Source: Acidobacteriota bacterium
Lineage (GTDB): Bacteria > Acidobacteriota > Vicinamibacteria > Vicinamibacterales > 2-12-FULL-66-21
Length of the DNA stretch: 64,000 nt
Assembly (NCBI GenBank): GCA_003222675.1
Contig: QHWT01000060.1
Coordinates: 57,539 to 121,538, forward strand
Direction of reading: 5' to 3'
A program made the position numbers and the translations under genes. The notes under the pieces were generated by a model that searched no databases, had not been told where the DNA came from, and saw only the letters and a list, made by a program, of their open reading frames with translations. Position 1 is the first letter of the stretch. The number at the start of each line of letters is the position of its first letter. This document shows positions 25,331 to 34,059 of this stretch, piece after piece.

Positions 25331-27301
25331 TCACAGTTTTGGAGCCGCCGCGATCGCCCAGCCCGAGCGGTTGTTCAAGTCGTCGGTCATGCGGACGCCG
25401 GCTTCGACATCGGACATGAGCAGCGCCAGGCTCTTGGTCGCTCCCGGGTCGCCCAGACGCTCGCAGATCATCAGCAGCAGGCGGGCCTCTGGGCCGTAGT
25501 ACCCTTCGAACGGGCGAACGAAGTCCGGACGAGCGGCGTTCGGCACACTGAACGTGGCGGTCGCCATCTCCGAAAACCGCTGGAAATAGACGACCGAGCG
25601 CGACGATGGGTCGGCTTTCTTGCCCGCCGCCAGCAGATACGGCGCTTGTCGATCGTGCTGCTTCGGCCACTCCGGGTTCGTGAACAGATTCAGCTGGAGG
25701 CGCGCGATCCGATTGCGGATCGCGCTCCCCGCGCGGCCGAAGTCGATCGATCCCACCTGGCCGTGTTGCATCACGTGATCGACGGCCCACGCCAGGTACG
25801 ATTGCTCCCAGAGCGAGATCCACATGTAGGGTCGGTACGCGCCGTTCTCGTCTTCAGGACGACGATTCGGAAACAGCGTCTGCACCGGGCCGGAGTCGAA
25901 CGTAGTCGCGTACTTGTCGAGCCAGACAAGGTTGTTCCACGCCATTTTCGTCAGATACATCTTCAGCGACGTGCCGTCTGGCAGATAGGCAGCCGCGTCG
26001 CCGAGATTGCGCAACCCCCAGCCGATGCCGCGCACTTCGTTACCGACGAGCAGTCCTTGCGGACCGTACCGATTGCCTTCGGATGCAAACGATCCAATCA
26101 AACAGAAGTTCGCCCAGAACGCTGTTTCATCCGCGAAGAAATGGTCGCCGGTCAGCAGGTACGGAACGTACGCGAGTGACGGTTGATGCGCGAGGTCTCC
26201 CTGCTCGGCGCGATTCTCGAGATGACCGCGCGGCCCCGTGAAGCCGCCGGACATGTTGCCGGGATCTTTCCATCGCGGATCGAGCCAGTAGTAACCCTTG
26301 CCCGGCTGGTCGATCTGCGGCAGCGTGCCGTCCGGGTTCCGCACGTGCACGCCCCAGCTGCCGGCGAGCTCGCCATGACGCAGCACGTGCGCGCGCGCGG
26401 GTGCGGTCTTGTGCACGAGATATTGAGCGGTCCAGTCCGGATAGGGCGCAAGCTCGGGTCGTCCTGAGTGCGCGTTCATCGGCACGGCGAGATCTCCGAA
26501 CGCGAGAATGTCGAACCCCGTGCCGCTCGCACCCTTCCCGTCGAGCGTGCGCCGGGGCGCTGCCACTGTCTCCATGAACGCGGGAATCGCGTGAGCGGCG
26601 TTGAACGGCGTGAGATCCGGCGTGACCGCCGACAGCGCCAGCGCATTCGTCAGGAATGTCTGATGCCAGCGCGCGAGGTACTTATGAGTGACCCTGGATC
26701 GCTGGAAAACGCGCTGATCGCCGATCGCAATCGCCACGTCGTAGGTGACCTGGTCGGCGCCGTCGAGATCGAGACAGTTCTCGACCGTGACGTCCACGCG
26801 ATCGCCTCCGCCCGCGTACGACCGCACGTCGAAGATGACACGCAGGAACGGATGATCGCCTGGCACGACGACCGCGCGGCTCTCCGAGACGAGCGGCCCA
26901 TTCAGCCAGAACTCGGTGCGTTTCGATGGCAGTGCGGCCGCGTAGGTCTTTTCCCCAATCGTGAAGGTCACGGTCGCCGCCGGCGTCCTCATCGCGACCG
27001 TGCCGCTCGGCGCTGCTGATGACGCGCTGACGGGGTAGGCGCCGTCATTGACGATTCGTGCTGACACGATCGCGAACCGGATCGATCCGTCGGGCCAGCG
27101 CACCTTCACGTCCGTCTGCGTGGGGAGCGTCCCTACCTGCAGACCACTCTTCGCCGCGCCTTGTGGCAACGCCAATCCGAAGGTCGCCCATCCGCTCGTC
27201 AACGAATACCGCGCGACCGGATCCGCCGCGTCGGCCCGTCCACCGACGAGCGTGAACACCGCGAAAAGCACTGTGAGCCAGAATCGTCTGTGTGTCTGCA
27301 T
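25331..27301 (-). CDS. Secreted paralogue of the large Ig-repeat protein
   Basis: 656 aa from ATG 27301, which gives a good signal peptide (RRFWLTVLFAVFTLVGGRADA). The whole mature protein corresponds to the N-terminal domain of the neighbour at 22041-25085: YSLTSGWATFGLALPQG, LPTQTDVKVRWPDGSIRFAIV, DLAHQPSLAYVPYLLTGDHF, PFEGYYGPEARLLLMI. It lacks the Ig repeats. It is divergent from the O-glycosylation ligase gene, with a candidate sigma-54 promoter on each strand. The family is not recognised. A role in surface glycan or glycoprotein handling is inferred from position. Confidence 0.75.
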   Translation of the reverse strand: MQTHRRFWLTVLFAVFTLVGGRADAADPVARYSLTSGWATFGLALPQGAAKSGLQVGTLPTQTDVKVRWPDGSIRFAIVSARIVNDGAYPVSASSAAPSGTVAMRTPAATVTFTIGEKTYAAALPSKRTEFWLNGPLVSESRAVVVPGDHPFLRVIFDVRSYAGGGDRVDVTVENCLDLDGADQVTYDVAIAIGDQRVFQRSRVTHKYLARWHQTFLTNALALSAVTPDLTPFNAAHAIPAFMETVAAPRRTLDGKGASGTGFDILAFGDLAVPMNAHSGRPELAPYPDWTAQYLVHKTAPARAHVLRHGELAGSWGVHVRNPDGTLPQIDQPGKGYYWLDPRWKDPGNMSGGFTGPRGHLENRAEQGDLAHQPSLAYVPYLLTGDHFFADETAFWANFCLIGSFASEGNRYGPQGLLVGNEVRGIGWGLRNLGDAAAYLPDGTSLKMYLTKMAWNNLVWLDKYATTFDSGPVQTLFPNRRPEDENGAYRPYMWISLWEQSYLAWAVDHVMQHGQVGSIDFGRAGSAIRNRIARLQLNLFTNPEWPKQHDRQAPYLLAAGKKADPSSRSVVYFQRFSEMATATFSVPNAARPDFVRPFEGYYGPEARLLLMICERLGDPGATKSLALLMSDVEAGVRMTDDLNNRSGWAIAAAPKL

Positions 27302-27314
27302 TGCGCGCTGATGG

Positions 27315-27330
27315 CGCAAGACAGGTGCCG
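27315..27330 (-). promoter_or_regulatory. Candidate sigma-54 promoter (minus strand)
   Basis: The minus strand reads CGGCACCTGTCTTGCG, matching GGCAC-N5-TTGC exactly, with only the first T of the consensus missing. Initiation would fall near 27304, three bases before ATG 27301, so either the mRNA is nearly leaderless or the true start codon is different. Confidence 0.5.
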
Positions 27331-27383
27331 ACGACGATCGGCTGCGGATGCCGGCTTTCATCCCGAGCGTGCGCTGGATTTGC

Positions 27384-27424
27384 CTGCTCCGAAGCAGACA
27401 GAAGTCTGGCCACGGGCAGACTTC
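27384..27424. promoter_or_regulatory. Two inverted repeats between divergent sigma-54-like promoters
   Basis: CTGCT-CCGA-AGCAG (27384-27397) and the perfect GAAGTCTG-N8-CAGACTTC (27401-27424) lie between the two candidate promoters, 36-55 bp from each -24 element. This is the usual place for an enhancer-binding activator that serves both. Confidence 0.45.
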
Positions 27425-27459
27425 GCGCGCCGGCCGCATAGTGCACGCGCGGTTTCCGC

Positions 27460-27475
27460 TGGCGACCTCTTTGCT
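27460..27475 (+). promoter_or_regulatory. Candidate sigma-54 promoter for the O-glycosylation ligase operon
   Basis: TGGCGACCTCTTTGCT has the invariant GG-N10-GC spacing, TGGC at -24 and TTGCT at -12. Initiation near 27486 gives a leader of about 16 nt before ATG 27502. Exosortase-A (PEP-CTERM) polysaccharide loci are often controlled by sigma-54 with the PrsK/PrsR pair, which fits this gene. Confidence 0.5.
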
Positions 27476-27501
27476 GCACGTCATTGACCCGAACACCCAC
27501 G

Positions 27502-28860
27502 ATGCTCCGGACTCTGTTCGTTCTGTCGATTCTCGTACCCGGCTTCCTCCTGAGCCTGCGCAGCCGCTACGTGGCGTTGCTGATGTATCTCTGGTTCGCG
27601 CTCTTCCGGCCGCAGGACTGGATGTGGATCGACGTCACATCGCTGCGGATCTCGCTGGTGCTCGGCCTGGTACTGCTCGTGCCCGCGATGCTGTCGGGAC
27701 GCTTTCCGAACATGACGCATCCGCTCAGCATCGGCATGATCCTCTTCGTCTGGTCCGCATCGATCACGCAGACCGTCGCGATCCGGCCCGATGTCGGATG
27801 GGTCTGGATCGACTTCCTGGTGCGCCTCTTCCTGGCGTCGATGATGATCGTCACCTGTGCGACGGATGCTCCGCAGGTGCTGGGCGTCCTTGCCGTCATT
27901 GCAGGCTCTCTCGGGTTCCACGCGTCCAAGGCGGGGCTTGCGTACGTGCTGGGCGGCGGCACGCGATTCGCCGACGGCCTGGCGGGCGCATTCGTCGACA
28001 ACAACGGTTATGCGCTCGCGACGGTGATGATCATTCCGTTGCTGCTTGGAACCGCGCAGAACATCGATCTCGTGTACTCCGGCCGCTTCCTGAAGTGGGT
28101 TCGCCGCGGCTTCTACCTGTCGATTCCGCTCTGCATGTTCGCCGTCATCGGCACGTATTCGCGCGGCGGGTTCATCTCGCTTGCCGCCGCCATACTCGTG
28201 TTCGCGCTGCTGCAGGATCGGCGCGTGCCGACACTCGCGGCGTTCGCGGCAATCGCGACCGTCACGCTGCTCGTCGTACCGATTCCGCAGAGCTATATCG
28301 ATCGTCTGGAGACGATCCAGACCTACAACGAGATTGGGGAGGAATCGGCGATGAGCCGGCCCCATTTCTGGAAGGTCGGGCTGCAGATGCTGTCCGAGAA
28401 CCCGCTTGGCGTCGGCCTCAAGCAATACGAGGCCGCGTACGACAAGTATGACTTCTCGTACGGCCGCTACGGCCACAATCGCGCCGTTCACAACAGTCAC
28501 GTGCAAGTGCTCGCGGAGCTCGGATACCCCGGCGAGTTCATCTGGATTGGCCTCTTTGCGTTCGCGTTCTATGCGTCCTTCCGCGTCAGACGGCTCGCGC
28601 GCGCGCCGCACCTCGATCCGCGCACGAGCGCATTCCTGAAGACTACGGCAAACGCCCTGATCATCTCGATGGCGGCATTCGTCGTCGGCGGGAGCTTTCT
28701 CAGTCTCGCGGTGAACGACCTGACGTGGCTGACGTTCGGGCTGGTCGGCGCGCTCGATCGCTTCGCGAAACGTGCCGTCGAAATCCCCGTCGAAGCCCCC
28801 GCGGAATGGCCGACGATGCCGATGATGCTGAGCGTGCCGACGCTTTCGAGAGGACGCTGA
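27502..28860 (+). CDS. O-antigen ligase-like, exosortase-A-associated O-glycosylation ligase
   Basis: A 452-aa protein with ten or more membrane segments. The large periplasmic loop (about residues 260-360) contains the ligase signature with the His-rich NRAVHNSHVQVLAELGYPGEFIW and the downstream NPLGVGLKQYEA. The N-terminus (YVALLMYLWFALFRPQDWMW) resembles the subfamily named putative O-glycosylation ligase, exosortase A system-associated. It would transfer a lipid-linked glycan to protein or lipid at the periplasmic face. It is followed after 2 bp by an amidotransferase of the same system. The exosortase itself is not in the window. Confidence 0.8.
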   Translation: MLRTLFVLSILVPGFLLSLRSRYVALLMYLWFALFRPQDWMWIDVTSLRISLVLGLVLLVPAMLSGRFPNMTHPLSIGMILFVWSASITQTVAIRPDVGWVWIDFLVRLFLASMMIVTCATDAPQVLGVLAVIAGSLGFHASKAGLAYVLGGGTRFADGLAGAFVDNNGYALATVMIIPLLLGTAQNIDLVYSGRFLKWVRRGFYLSIPLCMFAVIGTYSRGGFISLAAAILVFALLQDRRVPTLAAFAAIATVTLLVVPIPQSYIDRLETIQTYNEIGEESAMSRPHFWKVGLQMLSENPLGVGLKQYEAAYDKYDFSYGRYGHNRAVHNSHVQVLAELGYPGEFIWIGLFAFAFYASFRVRRLARAPHLDPRTSAFLKTTANALIISMAAFVVGGSFLSLAVNDLTWLTFGLVGALDRFAKRAVEIPVEAPAEWPTMPMMLSVPTLSRGR

Positions 28861-28862
28861 CT

Positions 28863-30806
28863 ATGTGCGGGATCTGCGGAGTGTTCGCCCTCGATCGCAC
28901 GCTGGAGCCGCGGCTGCAGTCGTCCATTCACGACATGGCGTCGACGCTCGCGCACCGCGGACCCGACGGCCAGGGCGTGTTCACCGATCACGTGGCGGCG
29001 CTCGGCCACCGGCGCCTTGCGATCATCGATCGCGAAGGAGGCGCCCAGCCGATGGCGAACGAAGACGGGTCCTGCTGGATCGTCTTCAACGGCGAGATTT
29101 ACAACCACCAGGTGCTTCGCCGTCAGCTGCTGAAGCGCGGCCACGTATTTCGAACGCGCTCCGACACGGAAGCCATTCTTCACGCTTACGAGGAGTTCGG
29201 CGCCGCGTGCGTGCCGCTCCTCGAAGGCATGTTCGCCTTCGCGATCTATGACGCGCGCCGTCGCTCACTGCTGCTCGCACGCGATCGCCTCGGGAAGAAG
29301 CCGATCTACTACGCGACATTCGGCCGCGCGCTCCACTTCGCGAGCGAGATCAAGGCGCTCGCCGCGAGCCCGGCCTGGGATCCCGCGATCGATCTCTCGC
29401 AGCTCGAAGGGTACCTGTCGCTCGGCTACTTCGTCGCACCCGCCACGCCGTACCGGCACGTCCACAAGCTGCCGGCAGGCCATTGGCTGCGCGCGACCGC
29501 ATCAGGGATTGAGGTACGTCGGTACTGGGACATCGAACGGTTCGACGATCATCCGGGCGGCGGCGAAGTGCTCGAGGAGGAGATTGATGCGACGATCGGC
29601 GCGGCCGTCCGCGAACGGCTCGAAAGCGAAGTGCCCCTCGGGGCGTTCCTGTCCGGCGGCGTCGACTCCGGACTCGTCGTCTCGTTCATGGCGGACGCGC
29701 TCGGCGCCGGCGTCACCACCACGTCCGTCGGGTTCAACGAAGCCGCGCACAACGAGCTGGAGGCGGCCGCGCTCACGGCTGCGAAGTTTCACACGAACCA
29801 CCACGTAGAGATCGTCGACCCCGCTGTCGAGCAGGTCATCGATCGCATCGTGGGCGCGTTCGACGAGCCATTTGCCGACGCCTCAGCCATCCCGACCTTC
29901 CACGTCGCGAGCATGGCGCGCCGCCACGTCACCGTCGTCCTCAGCGGCGACGGAGGAGACGAGGCGTTCGGGGGCTATACGTCGCGATACGCGCCGCACG
30001 CGGTCGAGTCCGTCGCGCGAACGCTGTTGCCCGGCGCCGCGGGGCAAGCGGCCGTGGGATGGCTCGGACGGGCCTGGCCACGTTCCCGGCACATGCCGCG
30101 CGCGCTCAGGTGGGGCACGCTCCTCGAAAACATCAGCCGCGATCCTGCGGCTGCGTACTACGCGGACCTGTGCATGGTGAGGCCCGAGGTGGCGCGTCAG
30201 CTGCTGGGGCTTCCGCCGTCTCGCGATCTGTCCGACAGTCCGGTCTACGACGCGGTCACCGAGCCGTACCGCCGGTGCCCGTCGACAAGTCCGGTACAGC
30301 GCGCGCAGTATGCGGACGTGCAGATCTACCTCGCGAACGATGTGCTCGTGAAAGTGGATCGAATGACGATGCAGCACAGCGTCGAGGTGCGGGCGCCGCT
30401 GCTCGATCGGCGAGTGATCGAGCTGGCATTCAGGATTCCGGTTCACAAGAAAATGCCGCGACTCCGTTCCAAGTACCTGCTCCGGCAGCTCGCACGCAAG
30501 CGGCTGCCGCCCGGGATTGCCACGCTGCCAAAGCACGGCTTCTCCGCGCCGGTTTCAGAGTGGCTCGCGGGCCCGTGCGCCGACCGCTTCCGCGAAGAAG
30601 TGTTCTCGAGCGCCGCCTCCGTCCGCGATCTCGTCGATATCAACTTCGTACGGCGGTTGTTCAAGGAACATCGCAGGCGACGCGCGGATCACGGACAGGT
30701 ACTGTGGACGATCTGGATGCTGGCAAAATGGAGTGAGATGGCGGCTGCGCGCCGCGTGACGATCGGTCGGCGCGACCTGGCAACAGCCGTCGCGTCCGCT
30801 TCGTAG
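28863..30806 (+). CDS. Asparagine synthase-type amidotransferase, exosortase/EPS-associated
   Basis: A 647-aa protein starting at the catalytic Met-Cys (MCGICGVF; after Met removal Cys is the nucleophile). The N-terminal class-II glutaminase domain (about 1-200: HRGPDGQG, RLAIID, FNGEIYNH) is followed by an AsnB synthetase domain (SGGVDSGLV PPi loop near residue 262; LSGDGGDEAFGGY). The length and end match exosortase-A-system amidotransferases such as those of PEP-CTERM EPS loci rather than housekeeping AsnB. It probably amidates a sugar acid or related glycan precursor. It is in one operon with the ligase. Confidence 0.85.
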   Translation: MCGICGVFALDRTLEPRLQSSIHDMASTLAHRGPDGQGVFTDHVAALGHRRLAIIDREGGAQPMANEDGSCWIVFNGEIYNHQVLRRQLLKRGHVFRTRSDTEAILHAYEEFGAACVPLLEGMFAFAIYDARRRSLLLARDRLGKKPIYYATFGRALHFASEIKALAASPAWDPAIDLSQLEGYLSLGYFVAPATPYRHVHKLPAGHWLRATASGIEVRRYWDIERFDDHPGGGEVLEEEIDATIGAAVRERLESEVPLGAFLSGGVDSGLVVSFMADALGAGVTTTSVGFNEAAHNELEAAALTAAKFHTNHHVEIVDPAVEQVIDRIVGAFDEPFADASAIPTFHVASMARRHVTVVLSGDGGDEAFGGYTSRYAPHAVESVARTLLPGAAGQAAVGWLGRAWPRSRHMPRALRWGTLLENISRDPAAAYYADLCMVRPEVARQLLGLPPSRDLSDSPVYDAVTEPYRRCPSTSPVQRAQYADVQIYLANDVLVKVDRMTMQHSVEVRAPLLDRRVIELAFRIPVHKKMPRLRSKYLLRQLARKRLPPGIATLPKHGFSAPVSEWLAGPCADRFREEVFSSAASVRDLVDINFVRRLFKEHRRRRADHGQVLWTIWMLAKWSEMAAARRVTIGRRDLATAVASAS

Positions 30807-30839
30807 AGATCGGCTCGGGACTCATGGCTGATGACTGAT

Positions 30840-30859
30840 GCCGGGTCTGAAGACCCGGC
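30840..30859. repeat. Perfect hairpin with TGAA loop
   Basis: GCCGGGTC-TGAA-GACCCGGC, arms identical to the hairpin at 16310-16329 but in opposite orientation. It lies 34 bp after the amidotransferase stop and could serve as an mRNA end structure. Confidence 0.85.
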
Positions 30860-30877
30860 CTACCGTGCACTTGTCGG

Positions 30878-30896
30878 ACGGACCCTTCAGGTCCGT
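30878..30896. repeat. Hairpin with CTTCA loop
   Basis: ACGGACC-CTTCA-GGTCCGT, a 7-bp stem of the same family, 18 bp after the previous one and in the same gap between convergent genes. Confidence 0.75.
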
Positions 30897-30942
30897 TGCC
30901 GTAAGCCAGCGTCAGCCCTAAGCCGTGAGCCCTGAGCCGCAT

Positions 30943-31611
30943 TCACCACGGTCCTTTCGGAAGCGGCGTCCAGCGACCCCGTCGATTGTAGAAGAGCGGC
31001 TTGCGATCGCCGTGTTGCGTCCTGAACGCGCAGTATCGGCGGCGGAGACGATCGATACGCTCGTCGGACGACCGGATGGCGCGATGCGGAGCATTGAGCA
31101 GCATGCGCTCCACCTTCCACACGTTCCGATCGGACAGGCGCCAGTCGTAATCACCCATGACGCGCAGATCGATCACGGCGTAACCCGTGATCCGTCCCGT
31201 GAAGTCGATGTAGGGATCGACGTAGCTGAGGGCCAGCGCGCGCGGGGAGTGGAACACCGCCTTGCGCCCGTGCAGTCCCGGATCGCGCGAACGTCCTATC
31301 GACCCCCACCGTCCACGATGCTGATAGATGAAGAGCACGTGATCGAGCTCGTCGATCGATTCGAAGCTGAGAACGAGCGGGGGATAACCGTGCTGCTCGA
31401 GGATGACGGCGGCGGCGAGCGCCGCCTCGAGGCAATGCGCCGTGTGGTGCCCGACGACCCCCCGGAAGCTGCGCAGTGTGGCGCGGCCGGGGGGCGGCTC
31501 GGTGTTATACGGGAGATTGTTCAAGTACCGCTGCACCAGTGACGGCGTGCGCAGGCGCCTGATGATGCGCCGCTCCCGAGCCGTGAATGCAAACTGATCA
31601 GCGGCGCCCAC
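30943..31611 (-). CDS. Hypothetical protein with transglutaminase-like Cys/His/Asp pattern
   Basis: 222 aa without a signal peptide. A conserved-looking block, HHTAHCLEAALAAAVILEQHG, then ELDHVLFIYQHRGRWGSIGRSRDPG, places a Cys at a helix start, a His about 46 residues later and an Asp after that. This is the order of the papain/transglutaminase fold. The C-terminus is basic. It overlaps the end of the SCO-family gene by 14 bases, so the two are coupled. The family is not recognised. A thiol hydrolase or inactive relative is the best guess. Confidence 0.55.
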   Translation of the reverse strand: MGAADQFAFTARERRIIRRLRTPSLVQRYLNNLPYNTEPPPGRATLRSFRGVVGHHTAHCLEAALAAAVILEQHGYPPLVLSFESIDELDHVLFIYQHRGRWGSIGRSRDPGLHGRKAVFHSPRALALSYVDPYIDFTGRITGYAVIDLRVMGDYDWRLSDRNVWKVERMLLNAPHRAIRSSDERIDRLRRRYCAFRTQHGDRKPLFYNRRGRWTPLPKGPW

Positions 31612-32467
31612 GAGCCTCGCGCAGGTCCTCGACGAGCATTGCCGGCGTCCAGTCGCTTCCGCTGTAGACCTTCACGAGGCGGCCCCGCGGATCGATCACC
31701 GCTGTGCGCAGGTTGTGCGTCAGTGCCGCGGCGTCTTCCTGTTCCCGCATGATGGACACGCCGAATCGCGAGGCGATGTCCTCGATCGACGCTGGTGTGC
31801 CCGTGAGATAAGTCCACACGCGCGGGTTCGCTCCTTGCGCGCGCCCGTGCGCCTTCAACATGTCCGGCGTATCGTGGTCCGGATCGAAACTGATCGCGAC
31901 GAGGTGAACGGCGCCCGAGAGGGCCGGGTCCGATTCGATCCGTTGTTGCGCCTCCGCGAAGTGCCGTTCCATCAAAGGGCAGAAGTCGGGCATCGGACAG
32001 CGGGTGTACACGAACGTGACGGCAATCGGGCGACCGCGCCAGTCCGTAAGACGGCGAGCTTGCCCATTCTCATCCCGCAACACCGTCTCAGGGACCGGTT
32101 CACCGGGTTCGAGCACGTCCATGACCCGCGGGACGCGCGCCGTATCGGCAACCTCCGCGTGGCCCGTGCGCTGAATCGCCGACAACCACGCCTCGGCTTC
32201 GCGGACGTTCAGCGTTGCCCTGATGAGATCGCCCCGGGACAGGCCTTCGAGAAGCTTCGCATCCTTCACGCGATAGGCCATGGTCATCGCCGGCATGAAG
32301 CCGGGAATATCGTCGTGTTTAATACTGAGCTCGTGTCTATCCGGCACGAGCGCGAGCACCTGGCCGCGAAGCTGGTACTGCCGGGTTTGCGGACCCGGCG
32401 CGGCAGAGCAGCGCGCGAACACGGCGAGGGCCAGCATGAATACTATGCGCTTCCGCATCTTGTTCAC
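31598..32467 (-). CDS. CusF-like plus SCO1/SenC copper protein
   Basis: A 289-aa secreted protein. The N-terminal signal contains a Cys (FARCSA), perhaps a lipobox. Residues ~32-100 (LRGQVLALVPDRHELSIKHDDIPGFMPAMTMAYRV) are a CusF-like copper-binding domain with His and Met ligands (KHDDIPGFMPAMTM). The SCO thioredoxin-like domain follows (~115-285), with YTRCPMPDFCP (two Cys) and the distal His in LTHNLRTAVID. SCO proteins deliver copper to cytochrome oxidase CuA. Fusion to a CusF domain gives an internal Cu donor. Downstream partner: the Cys/His hypothetical protein. Confidence 0.88.
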   Translation of the reverse strand: MNKMRKRIVFMLALAVFARCSAAPGPQTRQYQLRGQVLALVPDRHELSIKHDDIPGFMPAMTMAYRVKDAKLLEGLSRGDLIRATLNVREAEAWLSAIQRTGHAEVADTARVPRVMDVLEPGEPVPETVLRDENGQARRLTDWRGRPIAVTFVYTRCPMPDFCPLMERHFAEAQQRIESDPALSGAVHLVAISFDPDHDTPDMLKAHGRAQGANPRVWTYLTGTPASIEDIASRFGVSIMREQEDAAALTHNLRTAVIDPRGRLVKVYSGSDWTPAMLVEDLREARGRR

Positions 32468-32523
32468 TGTACGTCTTCCTGGCAGTTTTCATGTCATCCG
32501 CCCGCCTGACGGCGGCACAGGTT

Positions 32524-32537
32524 GGCTCTTCAGAGCC
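32524..32537. repeat. Hairpin with TTCA loop
   Basis: GGCTC-TTCA-GAGCC in the gap between the SCO and RRM genes, the shortest member of the C(TTCA)G family. It would lie in the 5' leader of the RRM mRNA if the promoter is upstream. Confidence 0.6.
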
Positions 32538-32648
32538 GCGACTGATTTTTGCAAGCATCTCCGGATGTTCGTCGAACACGGCGTGTCGATTGCACCCGCG
32601 ACGAAGGCGACGCGGATCGGTCCGCGCGAAGCAGGAGTACGTGCACAG

Positions 32649-33008
32649 ATGGGCAGGAGACTGTATGTAGGGAACCTTCCGTACTCGGCGACGGAAGAGC
32701 AGCTGACGGAGCTCTTCGGCCGGACCGGTAAGGTGGACAACGTCCGCGTGATGCGCGACATGGCCACCGGCCGGGCGCGCGGGTTCGCGTTTGTCGAGAT
32801 GTCGACGGACGAGGAGGCACAGCGCGCGATCAGCGAGTTTCACGAGCATCAGTTGGAGGGACGCGCGCTCGTGGTGAATGAAGCGAGACCCAAGCCCGAA
32901 GGGGGCTTCGGTGGCGCGGGCCGCGGCGGGCACGGCGGCGGTGGCGGTGGCGGCCGATTCGAAGACCGCGACTTCAGCGGCGGCAGACGCAAAGAGCCGC
33001 GCTGGTGA
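32649..33008 (+). CDS. Glycine-rich RNA-binding protein (RRM)
   Basis: A 119-aa protein with one RNA-recognition motif: RNP2 LYVGNL at residues 5-10 and RNP1 RGFAFVEM near 43-50. The Gly/Arg-rich tail (GGHGGGGGGGRF) ends with KEPRW. ATG 32649 is chosen because the RRM begins four residues later; upstream in-frame sequence is not conserved-looking. Bacterial RRM proteins of this class are small RNA chaperones, often cold-induced. The 180-bp leader is unusually long and may be regulatory. Confidence 0.9.
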   Translation: MGRRLYVGNLPYSATEEQLTELFGRTGKVDNVRVMRDMATGRARGFAFVEMSTDEEAQRAISEFHEHQLEGRALVVNEARPKPEGGFGGAGRGGHGGGGGGGRFEDRDFSGGRRKEPRW

Positions 33009-33019
33009 ACTGAGCATGC

Positions 33020-33141
33020 GGCGAGTCAATGCCGAATGCCAAAGGCCAAATGCTGAACGCTAAGTGCTGAACGAAAAAGGGCCGGTCACGCGTTGCGTTG
33101 CGTGCCGGCGCCTTCATTTTGGCATTCGGCATTCAGCATTG
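33020..33141. repeat. Inverted GAATGCC/GGCATTC heptamer element
   Basis: The left arm (33026-33060: CAATGCCGAATGCCAAAGG, CAAATGCTGAACG) is mirrored by the right arm (33118-33140: TTGGCATTCGGCATTCAGC). An unrelated spacer containing CGCGTTGCGTTGCGTGCCGGCGCC lies between, in parts. It sits between convergent genes. Confidence 0.85.
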
Positions 33142-33148
33142 ACAAGAA

Positions 33149-33892
<744 letters not shown>

Positions 33893-33929
33893 ATGGTTAC
33901 TCGTTAGACGGGGGATAAGGGGCGACAGT

Positions 33930-34050
33930 TCGTATTGTAGCTGTGATTTGGTGATCTGGTGATTCAGTGATTTGGTGAGTCCGGACGGACGCGAATCCTC
34001 CCCAAAAATCACCAAATCACCAAATCACCAAATCACCAGATCACACAATC
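33930..34050. repeat. Inverted TGATTTGG/CCAAATCA element
   Basis: The left arm (33948-33977) carries TGATTTGGTGATCTGGTGA. The right arm (34009-34045) carries four copies of AAATCACC, a period of 8. The ~30-bp centre is unrelated. It lies between the ABC ATPase and the first permease gene on the minus strand. A short piece of the same repeat (TGATTTGGTGATTCA) also occurs at 39946-39960. Confidence 0.88.
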
Positions 34051-34059
34051 CGCAGATCA

